From DATNPH01 sp036703315 (GTDB taxonomy: Bacteria; Cyanobacteriota; Cyanobacteriia; Cyanobacteriales; Coleofasciculaceae), in assembly GCA_036703315.1 (NCBI GenBank), contig DATNPH010000095.1:1-24984 (forward strand): a DNA stretch of 24,984 nt, read 5' to 3'. Positions within the stretch are counted from its first letter, which is position 1, and every line of letters starts with the position of its first letter. The position numbers and the translations under genes are program-made. Below, piece by piece: positions 17,138 to 23,978 of this stretch. The notes beneath the pieces were generated by a model. The model was not told the origin of the DNA, did not search any database, and saw only the letters and a list, made by a program, of their open reading frames with translations.

Positions 17138-17419
17138 ATGCTCGAAGTTTTTTTGTTCTGTATCTTTTTCACGTTCTTGTGCTGGCTTATCAGATTTCCG
17201 ACACGCCAGACAGCTAGCCCATGGTGGGTGAAAATTGTGACTCAGAGCCCCAGTTGCACTTACTACTTTGGACCTTTTGATAATTCCACAGAAGCTAGGT
17301 TAACTCAAAGCGGCTACGTTGAAGACCTTGAGCTGGAGGGAGCTGCGGGAATTTCTGTATACATCTTGCAGGAACAGCCCAAAACTCTCACAATTTGTGA
17401 GGAGGATATGGTGAGTTAG
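17138..17419 (+). CDS. DUF1816 protein with N-terminal membrane helix
   Basis: 93 residues. After a hydrophobic start (FLFCIFFTFLCWLIRF) comes the DUF1816 pattern: WWVKIVTQSPSCTYYFGPFDNSTEA, then GYVEDLELEGAAGISVYI and PKTLTI. DUF1816 proteins are small and found essentially only in cyanobacteria; their function is not known, though some sit with phycobilisome linker-like proteins. The hydrophobic N-terminus would tether this one to a membrane. It is followed after 20 bp by another small membrane protein, so the two are probably one transcript. It is divergent from the lipoprotein gene (238-bp gap). Confidence 0.88.
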   Translation: MLEVFLFCIFFTFLCWLIRFPTRQTASPWWVKIVTQSPSCTYYFGPFDNSTEARLTQSGYVEDLELEGAAGISVYILQEQPKTLTICEEDMVS

Positions 17420-17439
17420 TTGCTATTTAGGGTAATGAT

Positions 17440-17682
17440 ATGAAAGATCGACTAGTCGGTTGGCTCAACCAGTTGTTAATGATAGATGTTTTTTTGGTCT
17501 TGTTGAGCTTTTTTTGGCTAGCGATCGCGGTTGTTGGTCGCTCGGCTGGCGTTCCCTTAGGGCTTGACCTCTGGTATCGACTTTGGGAGCCTGTATTTAC
17601 TCCTGCTATTGGCATTCTGATGGCAGGCGCAATTTTGAGTGGGCTGATTAGCTGGATATCTAAGCGACTGCCATCCAATTGA
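17440..17682 (+). CDS. Small two-helix membrane protein
   Basis: 80 residues from an ATG with AGGGTAATG just upstream. Two hydrophobic segments (~14-33 and ~52-71) are joined by GRSAGVPLGLDLWYRLWEPVFTP; the C-terminus is basic (SKRLPSN). No known domain recognised. It is 20 bp behind the DUF1816 gene, so the two may be coexpressed. Hydrophobicity and the ribosome site make it a likely real gene. Confidence 0.7.
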   Translation: MKDRLVGWLNQLLMIDVFLVLLSFFWLAIAVVGRSAGVPLGLDLWYRLWEPVFTPAIGILMAGAILSGLISWISKRLPSN

Positions 17683-17761
17683 TTGAGCGTTAAAACTCAA
17701 AAAAACAAGACTTACGCAAAGCCCCTATATGTAGTAGTGTCGATGTTTATTTAAGGGGTAG

Positions 17762-17832
17762 GTTGGGTTTCCTCCCTCAACCCAACGAGGCTGAGATTGA
17801 GAGGTTGGGTTTCACTTTGTTCAACCCAACCT
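17762..17832. repeat. GGTTGGGTT / AACCCAACC inverted repeats
   Basis: Two adjacent hairpins: GTTGGGTT (17762-17769) with AACCCAAC (17779-17786), and AGGTTGGGTT (17802-17811) with AACCCAACCT (17823-17832). This motif is a familiar intergenic repeat in cyanobacteria. Confidence 0.85.
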
Positions 17833-17857
17833 ACTAGCTTTGATTCCAGTTCCCCTT

Positions 17858-17882
17858 GTCCCACCCTTGGGACTGGGTTTTT
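17858..17882 (+). terminator. Probable terminator after the DUF1816 pair
   Basis: GTCCCA (17858-17863) pairs with TGGGAC (17868-17873) around a four-base loop, followed by TGGGTTTTT. It may end the transcript of the two small membrane proteins. Confidence 0.4.
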
Positions 17883-17910
17883 GGCAAAATACGCACAGAG
17901 CCGCCCAAGG

Positions 17911-17952
17911 GCAATCAATTTGATTGCTTAACAGCTGTTTTACCAATTGGTA
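17911..17952. promoter_or_regulatory. Three consecutive perfect palindromes
   Basis: GCAATCAA-t-TTGATTGC (17911-17927), AACAGCTGTT (17930-17939) and TACCAATTGGTA (17941-17952) follow each other with gaps of two bases and one base. They lie just before the possible small-RNA unit at 17976-18022. TATAGT at 17951 could be a -10 box overlapping the last palindrome. Confidence 0.6.
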
Positions 17953-17975
17953 TAGTCTCCTTGTATTAGGGAGTT

Positions 17976-18022
17976 AAAGCCAGCGTGAGCCCTGTCAAAG
18001 TTCGGCGCTGGCTTTTGGTTTT
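17976..18022 (+). terminator. Strong terminator stem, possible end of a small RNA
   Basis: AAAGCCAGCG (17976-17985) pairs perfectly with CGCTGGCTTT (18006-18015), followed by T-GGTTTTTT. No coding frame ends here; the nearest upstream gene ends ~290 bp before, behind another hairpin. With the TATAGT at ~17951, a short RNA of about 60 nt is conceivable. Confidence 0.55.
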
Positions 18023-18076
18023 TTGTCAGCTGCAAAAGCTATGCAACGCACAAAAATTAGAATACCTCAGTTGTAA

Positions 18077-18148
18077 TAATTAGGTCAAACACTCTAATTG
18101 ATATTTTTTGTATTAATTAGGTAAATGCAATAATTGGGATAATTAGTG
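18077..18148 (+). promoter_or_regulatory. Operator-like TAATTAGGT repeats before the RHH gene
   Basis: TAATTAGGT occurs exactly twice (18077-18085, 18114-18122), with the variants TAATTGGGA (18131-18139) and TAATTAGTG (18140-18148), and CTAATTGA (18094-18101). They end 14 bp before the ribbon-helix-helix start. Such proteins often bind short repeats in their own promoters. Confidence 0.45.
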
Positions 18149-18162
18149 TTTATAGGGTAGTC

Positions 18163-18354
18163 ATGACAGACGAAGATAAGACAGTAAATTTTAGAATTTT
18201 TCTGTCGGAGTTAGATCGAACTAGGTTTAAGGTCGCCTGTGCAAAGAATCGAACTTCAATGAGCCAGAAGGCAGTTGAATTGATTCTTGAATGGCTGGAA
18301 ACTGAAGAAAACGAAACTCCCTCACCTGGGAAGAAGGGTAAAGGGGATAAATGA
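18163..18354 (+). CDS. Ribbon-helix-helix DNA-binding protein (ParG/CopG-like)
   Basis: 63 residues. KTVNFRIFLSELDRTRFKVACAKNRTSMSQKAVELILEWLE fits a ribbon-helix-helix fold: a short strand (VNFRI), helix A and helix B (SMSQKAVELILEWL). The sequence is close in style to the ParG-type proteins encoded on cyanobacterial plasmids and chromosomes. No ParA, toxin or other partner is adjacent, so it is an orphan regulator or antitoxin remnant. The upstream region holds operator-like repeats, suggesting autoregulation. The last residues (PSPGKKGKGDK) are basic and coded by a sequence resembling the intergenic repeats that follow, so the C-terminus may have been lengthened by repeat insertion. Confidence 0.75.
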   Translation: MTDEDKTVNFRIFLSELDRTRFKVACAKNRTSMSQKAVELILEWLETEENETPSPGKKGKGDK

Positions 18355-18414
18355 GGCATCGCAAGAGCTCCACATTATATCGATTACCTCAATGTTTGCT
18401 ACAGATGGTCGCTC

Positions 18415-18520
18415 CCCCCCAGCTCCTCATCCTCACCTTCGGCTCCGGTCGCTCCGGCCTTAAAAAGGGGGGAGAATCCACTCAAAGTCCCCCTTAAAAA
18501 GGGGGATTTAGGGGGTTCTT
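18415..18520. repeat. C/G-run dispersed repeats
   Basis: Two related C-run/G-run units. The clearest is TCCCCCTT-aaa-AAGGGGGA (18488-18506), followed by TTTAGGGGG. The other unit has CCTTAAAAAGGGGGG at about 18458-18472. The gap 18355-18811 has no gene; it holds these and the MITE at 18555. Confidence 0.8.
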
Positions 18521-18554
18521 CAATTTGTTGCATTCTTTTTTCTATTTGATATTA

Positions 18555-18671
18555 GACCTCCTGCACAAATAGAATTTTCGTCCCCCTAGCCCGCAAGTCT
18601 GGGGGAATAAGAATTAAAGTCCCCACAATTGGGGGATGCGAGGGGGCATTTCATGATTCATGCAGGAGGTT
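18555..18671. mobile_element. MITE-like element, copy A
   Basis: 117 bp between GACCTCCTGCA (18555-18565) and TGCAGGAGGTT (18661-18671), flanked on both sides by TA. The interior holds CCCC/GGGG inverted repeats. It is highly similar over its whole length to 23491-23606. There is no coding capacity. TA flanks and terminal inverted repeats suggest mobilisation by an IS630/Tc1-type transposase. Confidence 0.75.
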
Positions 18672-18811
18672 TATTCAACTAAAAGCGTTTGACTTGAGAG
18701 GAATGGTCACTCAGATTCCCCAACCAGCGTAAAAGCTGCCCAGTTTTTGGGATTGGGATACTGTTTCATTGTTATAAGCATTGCCTGACATAGCGCTTGA
18801 GGTTCCGTTCA

Positions 18812-20410
18812 CTACTGCGCCACGGCTAACCCATCGGCACGAGGTTCGGAAGCTGCCACAAGAACTGAGCCCTTGCGCAAAATAATTTGACCCTTACCAA
18901 ACTGTGCCCCATTAGCACTTACCTGAATATCATGACCCTGATCGGCTAGTGCTAGGGCTACATGACGAGGCACAGTCTGTTCTAAAAGTACCTTTTTACC
19001 AGCAAGAAACTGCCATCGAGGGGCATCAAGAGCGGCTTGAGGATTCATCCCGTAGTCTGCTAAGTTAACCACCATTTGCAGATGTCCTTGCGGTTGCATG
19101 GGTCCTCCCATAACGCCAAATGGTCCCAGTGGCTGACCGTTTTGTGTAAGGAAACCAGGAATAATGGTGTGGAAGGCACGTTTAGCGGGTGCTACTTGAT
19201 TGGGATGACCCGCTTCTAAGGTGAAACCAACACCTCGATTTTGAAGTGCTATCCCTGTACCAGGAATCAAAATGCCACTGCCAAAGCCTTCATAGTTAGA
19301 TTGGATAAAAGAAACCATTAGTTCCCCGTCAGCCGCCGCTAGATAAACGGTTCCGCCTTTGGGTAAGCCAGGTTTAGCCAGGAGGATAGCCTGTCCTCCA
19401 ATCAGCTGTCGGCGCTCAGCCGCATAAGCTTTATCTAAGAGGTGTTCGACTGCCACTTCCAAAAAATTAGGGTCAGTGACGTGTCGGTGAACATCAGCAA
19501 AGGCTAGCTTCATCGCTTCGATTTGCAGATGGTAGCTTTCCACTGATTCACGCCCATAGCGGCTGAGGTCGCAGCCTTCCAAAATATCTAAAGCCATCAA
19601 GGTGGCAATCCCTTGAGTATTGGGAGGAATTTCCCAAACGGTAAGGTCGCGATAGGTTGTTGAGATGGGTTCTACCCAGTCGGCTTGGTGTGCGGCTAGG
19701 TCAGTTGTTGTCACAAAGCCGCCAGTATCAGCGGCAAAATTAGCAATCTGCTGGGCAATTTCTCCTCGATAAAAGCTTTCACCGCTGCTTTGGGCGATCG
19801 CTCTCAAGGTCTTAGCATGAAGTACACTCCCCCATACCTGCCCAACTACTGGTGCTCGGTTACCCGGAAAAAAGACTTCTTTAAACGGCTCAAATTCAGG
19901 AGCTGTCAGCGGTAAAAAGACAGCAGCTGCACGCTTCCAAGCCGTTGCCGTTACAGGTGAAACAGGGAAACCTTCCTCGGCATATCGAATGGCTGGCTCA
20001 AATAACTGCTCGAACGGTAGCTTTCCCCAACGCTGCGATAAACTTTGCCAAGCGGATACCGCTCCCGGTACAGTTACAGGCAGCCAACCCAGGGAAGGAA
20101 CTTTATCCAACCCAGCAAAATCTTCAAGAGTAAGTTTTTGGGGACTTCTGCCAGAGGCATTGAGTCCATGTAGTTTTCCATCCCAGACGAGGGCGAAGGC
20201 ATCTGAACCAATACCGTTGGATGTAGGTTCTACTACAGTAAGCGCGATCGCGCTTGCCAGGGCAGCATCCACCGCATTACCCCCAGCCCAAAACATCTCC
20301 ATACCAGCGAGAGCTGCTAAAGGCTGGCTCGTTGCTACAGCATACCTTGAACCCATAACCACTCGTCGCGCTGAGGGATAGGGGTACTCACTCAGGTTTC
20401 TCACGTTCAT
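18812..20410 (-). CDS. Gamma-glutamyltransferase family protein
   Basis: 532 residues; Ntn-hydrolase of the glutathione-degrading family, made as a precursor that cuts itself before a catalytic Thr. The large-subunit part shows GGNAVDAALASAIALTVVEPTSNGIGSDAFALVWDGK and the GRSP loop. The small subunit should begin at the Thr of KGGTVYLAAADGE (~353), followed by SNYEGFGSGI and GPFGVMGGPMQPQGHLQ. The usual T-T-H-x-S nucleophile context is T-V-Y-L-A here, typical of the divergent bacterial subgroup whose substrates may not be glutathione. No signal peptide is seen, so it is probably cytoplasmic. The start ATG at 20410 has GGTGAT nearby. It is divergent from the glycosyltransferase gene (103-bp gap). 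Confidence 0.92.
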   Translation of the reverse strand: MNVRNLSEYPYPSARRVVMGSRYAVATSQPLAALAGMEMFWAGGNAVDAALASAIALTVVEPTSNGIGSDAFALVWDGKLHGLNASGRSPQKLTLEDFAGLDKVPSLGWLPVTVPGAVSAWQSLSQRWGKLPFEQLFEPAIRYAEEGFPVSPVTATAWKRAAAVFLPLTAPEFEPFKEVFFPGNRAPVVGQVWGSVLHAKTLRAIAQSSGESFYRGEIAQQIANFAADTGGFVTTTDLAAHQADWVEPISTTYRDLTVWEIPPNTQGIATLMALDILEGCDLSRYGRESVESYHLQIEAMKLAFADVHRHVTDPNFLEVAVEHLLDKAYAAERRQLIGGQAILLAKPGLPKGGTVYLAAADGELMVSFIQSNYEGFGSGILIPGTGIALQNRGVGFTLEAGHPNQVAPAKRAFHTIIPGFLTQNGQPLGPFGVMGGPMQPQGHLQMVVNLADYGMNPQAALDAPRWQFLAGKKVLLEQTVPRHVALALADQGHDIQVSANGAQFGKGQIILRKGSVLVAASEPRADGLAVAQ

Positions 20411-20513
20411 GAAATCACCACTGAGATAAATAGTGTTAGGGGTAAACCAGTTGAAATTTTGCTGTCTGGTAATCTTAAACTTTAGATTTTGTTAAGCGAT
20501 TGGCGGCTGGAAA

Positions 20514-21536
20514 ATGTCACTTAAACAACTGCAATCACAAGCCCGAAACTTTGCTACAGCCCAAGTCAAACCAGATGTATCAGTTGTGGTGCCAGTTTAC
20601 AACGAGGTGGAGAGTTTACCTCACTTGATTGAGGCGATCGCTACTACTCTAAACGCAACTGAACTGAGCTACGAACTCATCTGTGTGGATGATGGCTCTC
20701 AAGATGGCTCTGCGGAACTCCTTAAACAACAAGCTCAAATCCACCCCCATTTACGAGCCGTGATTCTGCGTCGTAACTATGGTCAAACTGCCGCGATGGC
20801 AGCTGGGTTTCACCATGCATTGGGTCGTGTGATTGTTACGTTAGATGGTGACCTTCAAAATGACCCAGCTGATATTCCTCAGCTACTCGCTAAGCTGGAC
20901 GAAGGCTATGACCTAGTCAGTGGGTGGCGCATAAACCGACAGGATGCGGCTGTAACTCGGTTACTTCCCTCAAAAATTGCCAACTGGTTAATTGGGGAAA
21001 TAACTGGAGTAAAAGTTCATGACTATGGTTGTTCTCTCAAAGTGTATCGATCAGAATTGGTCGCCGATATGAACCTCTACGGTGAGTTACACCGATTTTT
21101 ACCAGCCTTAGCTTTTATCGAAGGAGCGAAAATTACAGAATTGCCGGTGCGTCATCATGCCCGCCGTCATGGCCGCAGTAAGTATGGGCTGGGACGAACC
21201 TTCCGAGTCGTGCTGGATTTGTTCACTATTTTCTTTATGAAAAAGTTCCTAACCCGACCCATGCATGTATTTGGTCTGCTGGGAATGATTTCAACGCTCT
21301 TAGGGTTATTGTTGGGAGTCTATCTCACCGTTATTAAGCTGGGTTTGGGTCAAAGCATTGGTCATCGACCTCTACTAATTTTGGCAGTAGTCTTGTTCGT
21401 AACCGGCATACAGTTGTTTAGCTTTGGGCTATTAGCAGAATTATTGATGCGAACTTACCACGAATCTCAAGGAAGACCAATCTATCGGGTGAGGGAAGTA
21501 ATCGAGTCTAATGTTAAGACTATTAAACAGGAGTAA
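20514..21536 (+). CDS. Family 2 glycosyltransferase (GtrB/dolichol-P-mannose synthase-like)
   Basis: 340 residues. A GT-A catalytic domain comes first: VSVVVPVYNEVESLPHLI, VDDGSQDGS, RRNYGQTAAMAAGF, the metal-binding DGDLQNDP, and the DYGCSLKVYR and HGRSKYG segments of the polyprenol-phosphate glycosyltransferases. Two membrane helices follow (~250-275 and ~282-310). Such enzymes move a sugar from a nucleotide onto a lipid carrier at the membrane for later glycosylation or export. The sugar is unknown. The next gene, an MFS transporter, starts 37 bp downstream, so they may be cotranscribed. Confidence 0.93.
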   Translation: MSLKQLQSQARNFATAQVKPDVSVVVPVYNEVESLPHLIEAIATTLNATELSYELICVDDGSQDGSAELLKQQAQIHPHLRAVILRRNYGQTAAMAAGFHHALGRVIVTLDGDLQNDPADIPQLLAKLDEGYDLVSGWRINRQDAAVTRLLPSKIANWLIGEITGVKVHDYGCSLKVYRSELVADMNLYGELHRFLPALAFIEGAKITELPVRHHARRHGRSKYGLGRTFRVVLDLFTIFFMKKFLTRPMHVFGLLGMISTLLGLLLGVYLTVIKLGLGQSIGHRPLLILAVVLFVTGIQLFSFGLLAELLMRTYHESQGRPIYRVREVIESNVKTIKQE

Positions 21537-21572
21537 TCAAACCTGCTGGCAGTTTGGCAGGAACGCTGATGT

Positions 21573-22877
21573 GTGAATCTACTAAGTACGCTTGAACCGC
21601 CACAACGTAAAAATCTCCTGGTTTTGTTTGCGGCTGGTTTATTATTTTGGTCTAGCTTAAGTTCTTTACTACCGACACTACCGCTATATGTTGAAGATGT
21701 GGGCGGTACGACACAACAAATTGGCATCGTTATGGGTTCGTTTGCGGTGGGATTGCTCCTGTTCCGTTCCTCGCTGGGAAAGTTAGCAGACCACCATAGT
21801 CGCAAATTAGTTGTGCTAATCGGTATGGCGGTAGTAGCCATAGCACCCTTGGGCTACCTCTTTGTCAAATCGATTCCTCTGTTGATCTTGATTCGAGCAT
21901 TCCACGGTATTAGTATTGCTGCTTATACTACGGGCAATAGCGCTCTTATCGTGGATTTGTCACCCATAGAAAGGCGGGGTGAGTTGATGGGCTACATGAG
22001 TCTGACAAATCCTCTTGGTGTCGCGATAGGACCAGCAATAGGGGGCTTTTTACAGGAACAAGCGGGTTACAGACCTTTGTTTCTTTTATCCTTTGCCTTG
22101 GGATTAGTGGGTTGTTTCTTTGCTTCTCAGGTTAAAGAACCTCGGATTACGTCTCAGTTTGTAGGGACACCTCTTGTAGGTGTTCAAAGTTCACAATCCC
22201 AAGCTGATCAAGTGTCAGTTAAGCCAGAAAGCGAGAAATTCTGGCAACTGCTGGGCAGTCCTCGCTTCCGGATTCCATCTTTGGTTCTGCTACTAACGGG
22301 TTTAGTCTTTGGTGCCGTGGCGACATTTGTGGCGCTGTATATCAGAGAAGCAAAGGTTGACTTGAATCCTGGATGGTTTTACACTGCCGCTGCCATGTCG
22401 AGTTTTGGTACTCGCTTAGTCACAGGTCGTGCTTCTGATCGCTATGGTCGTGGACTTTTTATTACGGGAAGTTTGGTTTGCTACGGCGTAGCGATGCTAC
22501 TGCTTTCTCAGGCGCATAGTGCTGTTTCCTTCTTGCTAGCAGGATTTTTAGAGGGTATCGGAGGCGGTACATTGATTCCGATGATGATTACCCTGCTTTC
22601 TGACCGTTCTTATCCTGATGAACGAGCAAGGGTGTTTTCTCTATGCATTGGTGGGTTCGATGTAGGAATTGCGATCGCAGGACCAGTCCTCGGTGCTTTT
22701 GCCCCACAATTGGGCTACCAAGGCATCTTTGCTCTCACCACGGGTTTCGCCTTGCTCGCTCTTATCGTCTTCATTACACAGAACAGTAAAGATCTACCCC
22801 ATTCCTTAGGGTTTGCTACAGGTAGGACACGGGATATCTACGCTCTGGGTGTACAGCCGGAATCAGGGCACAATTAG
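21573..22877 (+). CDS. MFS transporter (multidrug-efflux-like)
   Basis: 434 residues from a GTG at 21573; AGGA lies about ten bases upstream. About twelve hydrophobic segments in two halves. The first half shows the family motif between helices 2 and 3 (GKLADHHSRKLVVLIG) and the RAFHGISIAAYTTGNSALI and GPAIGGFL segments of drug/proton antiporters. The second half repeats the pattern with GRASDRYGRGLFITG. The central cytoplasmic loop (~190-225) is hydrophilic and contains VGTPLVGVQSSQSQADQ, partly encoded by an imperfect GTAGGGACACC...GGTGTTC repeat (22161-22186). The substrate is unknown. Confidence 0.92.
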   Translation: MNLLSTLEPPQRKNLLVLFAAGLLFWSSLSSLLPTLPLYVEDVGGTTQQIGIVMGSFAVGLLLFRSSLGKLADHHSRKLVVLIGMAVVAIAPLGYLFVKSIPLLILIRAFHGISIAAYTTGNSALIVDLSPIERRGELMGYMSLTNPLGVAIGPAIGGFLQEQAGYRPLFLLSFALGLVGCFFASQVKEPRITSQFVGTPLVGVQSSQSQADQVSVKPESEKFWQLLGSPRFRIPSLVLLLTGLVFGAVATFVALYIREAKVDLNPGWFYTAAAMSSFGTRLVTGRASDRYGRGLFITGSLVCYGVAMLLLSQAHSAVSFLLAGFLEGIGGGTLIPMMITLLSDRSYPDERARVFSLCIGGFDVGIAIAGPVLGAFAPQLGYQGIFALTTGFALLALIVFITQNSKDLPHSLGFATGRTRDIYALGVQPESGHN

Positions 22878-22928
22878 GGCACACAAAGGAAGCCACTCAT
22901 ATCCATTCACTTGCGTTTGGCTTCACAG

Positions 22929-22983
22929 CCTGACCCGTATTTCCTCCCCCGATTGAAATACAAGGGCTTCTATGTGGGTCAGG
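22929..22983 (+). terminator. Double-stem hairpin after the MFS gene
   Basis: CCTGACCC (22929-22936) pairs with GGGTCAGG (22976-22983), and directly inside it GTATTTC (22937-22943) pairs with GAAATAC (22955-22961). It lies 51 bp after the transporter stop but has no T run, so it could be a transcript-end structure or a repeat. Confidence 0.5.
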
Positions 22984-23057
22984 GGATAGTGGTGAGTTGG
23001 CGATCAGGTAGAAGTTTGTTAAAAAAACATGTAAATATTTGTAATAATAGCTTTTTT

Positions 23058-23071
23058 GTAGCTTTTGTTAC
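23058..23071 (+). promoter_or_regulatory. NtcA-binding box upstream of gifA
   Basis: TGTA-GCTTTTGT-TACA is a perfect TGTA-N8-TACA palindrome, the consensus for the cyanobacterial nitrogen regulator NtcA, 69 bp before the gifA ATG. A second, weaker GTA-N8-TAA lies at 23031-23044. In cyanobacteria studied, NtcA represses gif genes under nitrogen shortage, which fits a site overlapping or just after the promoter. Confidence 0.75.
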
Positions 23072-23140
23072 AGATTTTTTCTGATAGACTTAAAAAAGAA
23101 AGAAAAAAGAAATAGCATCCAAGCAATCGGAGAACCTAAA

Positions 23141-23341
23141 ATGTCTACTCAAGAACAAGCTCGTGCCCTGATGATGCGTCATCATCACAACATCAAAAAT
23201 CGTCAGCAGTCTATGCTTGGTCGTGCCGCTGTTGAAGTTGGTCTAGCAATAGACAGTGTTGACTACTGGAATCATGTTCAAGGCAAGGTGGAACCAGGCT
23301 TCCGCTCTAGCTATGATCGCAGTAATGCTTCACCTAGCTAA
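23141..23341 (+). CDS. gifA: Glutamine synthetase inactivating factor IF7
   Basis: 66 residues, the usual IF7 size. IF7 is a small basic, disordered protein that binds and inactivates type I glutamine synthetase when ammonium rises, and is degraded under nitrogen shortage. The start STQEQARALMMRHH and the segment IKNRQQSMLGRAA fit the family. R8, R21 and R28 sit exactly at the positions I recall as essential for binding glutamine synthetase. The GGAG eight bases before the ATG supports the start. A perfect NtcA box upstream agrees with the known repression of gif genes by NtcA. A terminator follows (23446). No glutamine riboswitch was recognised in the leader. The identification rests on recalled sequence features, not a search. 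Confidence 0.85.
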   Translation: MSTQEQARALMMRHHHNIKNRQQSMLGRAAVEVGLAIDSVDYWNHVQGKVEPGFRSSYDRSNASPS

Positions 23342-23445
23342 GCTGACCGTTGCTTACACAGTTGCATAGGAGTTTCACAGTACTTCTTCAGGCGCGTGTC
23401 TCTCACTTATTAAATAATCCAATTGAATTAACCATTATTAGCAAG

Positions 23446-23486
23446 CAAGGCGTTCTCTCTCAAGAAGAACGCCTTGAATTTTGTTT
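23446..23486 (+). terminator. Rho-independent terminator of gifA
   Basis: CAAGGCGTTCT (23446-23456) pairs perfectly with AGAACGCCTTG (23466-23476), followed by AATTTTGTTT. The MITE copy B is inserted right behind it. Confidence 0.88.
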
Positions 23487-23490
23487 AATA

Positions 23491-23606
23491 GACCTCCTGC
23501 ACCAAGAGAATTTTGCCCCCCTAGCCCTCCAATCTGGGGGGGAATAAGAATAGCCCCCCACAATTGGGGGATGCGAGGGGGCATTTCATGATTCATGCAG
23601 GAGGTC
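23491..23606. mobile_element. MITE-like element, copy B
   Basis: 116 bp with perfect 11-bp terminal inverted repeats GACCTCCTGCA (23491-23501) and TGCAGGAGGTC (23596-23606), flanked by TA on both sides. It matches copy A (18555) closely; the right half, from ACAATTGGGGGATGCG to the end, is almost identical. A frame crossing it (23350-23547) is not a gene. Confidence 0.78.
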
Positions 23607-23608
23607 TA

Positions 23609-23978
23609 ATGTATTAGCCTGAAGTACCCCAATCTGCATTAATAGGTTATTATTTGCACGGCACTGCAATAGAGTTTTTAGGTATCTAGGGGTACCTTAC
23701 AATAATCTCTTTCTTTAGACACAGATCCAAGCTCAAACCGTAAGCGTATATAACTTGGCATACTGGTTTAGGAGTTAAGAGCCATCTAGATGGAGAAAGA
23801 GAAAATGACGTAACGGCTCAATAAAGCTGGGTAATGTTGGTTTTAGACAGCGAGTTGGCATCATTGAAAGGCTGTTTGTGGAGAATTTAGTCCAGCTTGA
23901 TGCACTCTCATTGTTTATTACCCGACAGCAGCAGACCGAAAACCTTACTCATCCTATTCGCAAGAGGTAAAATCCACT
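23609..23978 (+). other. 370-bp gap with one NtcA-like palindrome
   Basis: No convincing gene. GGTA-TCTAGGGG-TACC (23681-23696) is a perfect GTA-N8-TAC palindrome, with a TAGACA 20 bases on that approaches the TAN3T -10 box of NtcA-activated promoters. Its flanks differ from the ideal TGTA/TACA, and GTA-N8-TAC alone is expected several times by chance in 25 kb. Confidence 0.3.

Noticed and set aside
18163..18354. Toxin-antitoxin or plasmid partition locus
   Set aside because: Only the ribbon-helix-helix protein is present; no toxin or ParA frame exists on either side.
22929..23140. Glutamine riboswitch in the gifA leader
   Set aside because: The conserved glutamine-RNA core was not recognised; the leader is mostly A-rich.
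23350..23547. 65-residue frame after gifA
   Set aside because: It reads through the gifA terminator stem and into MITE copy B.
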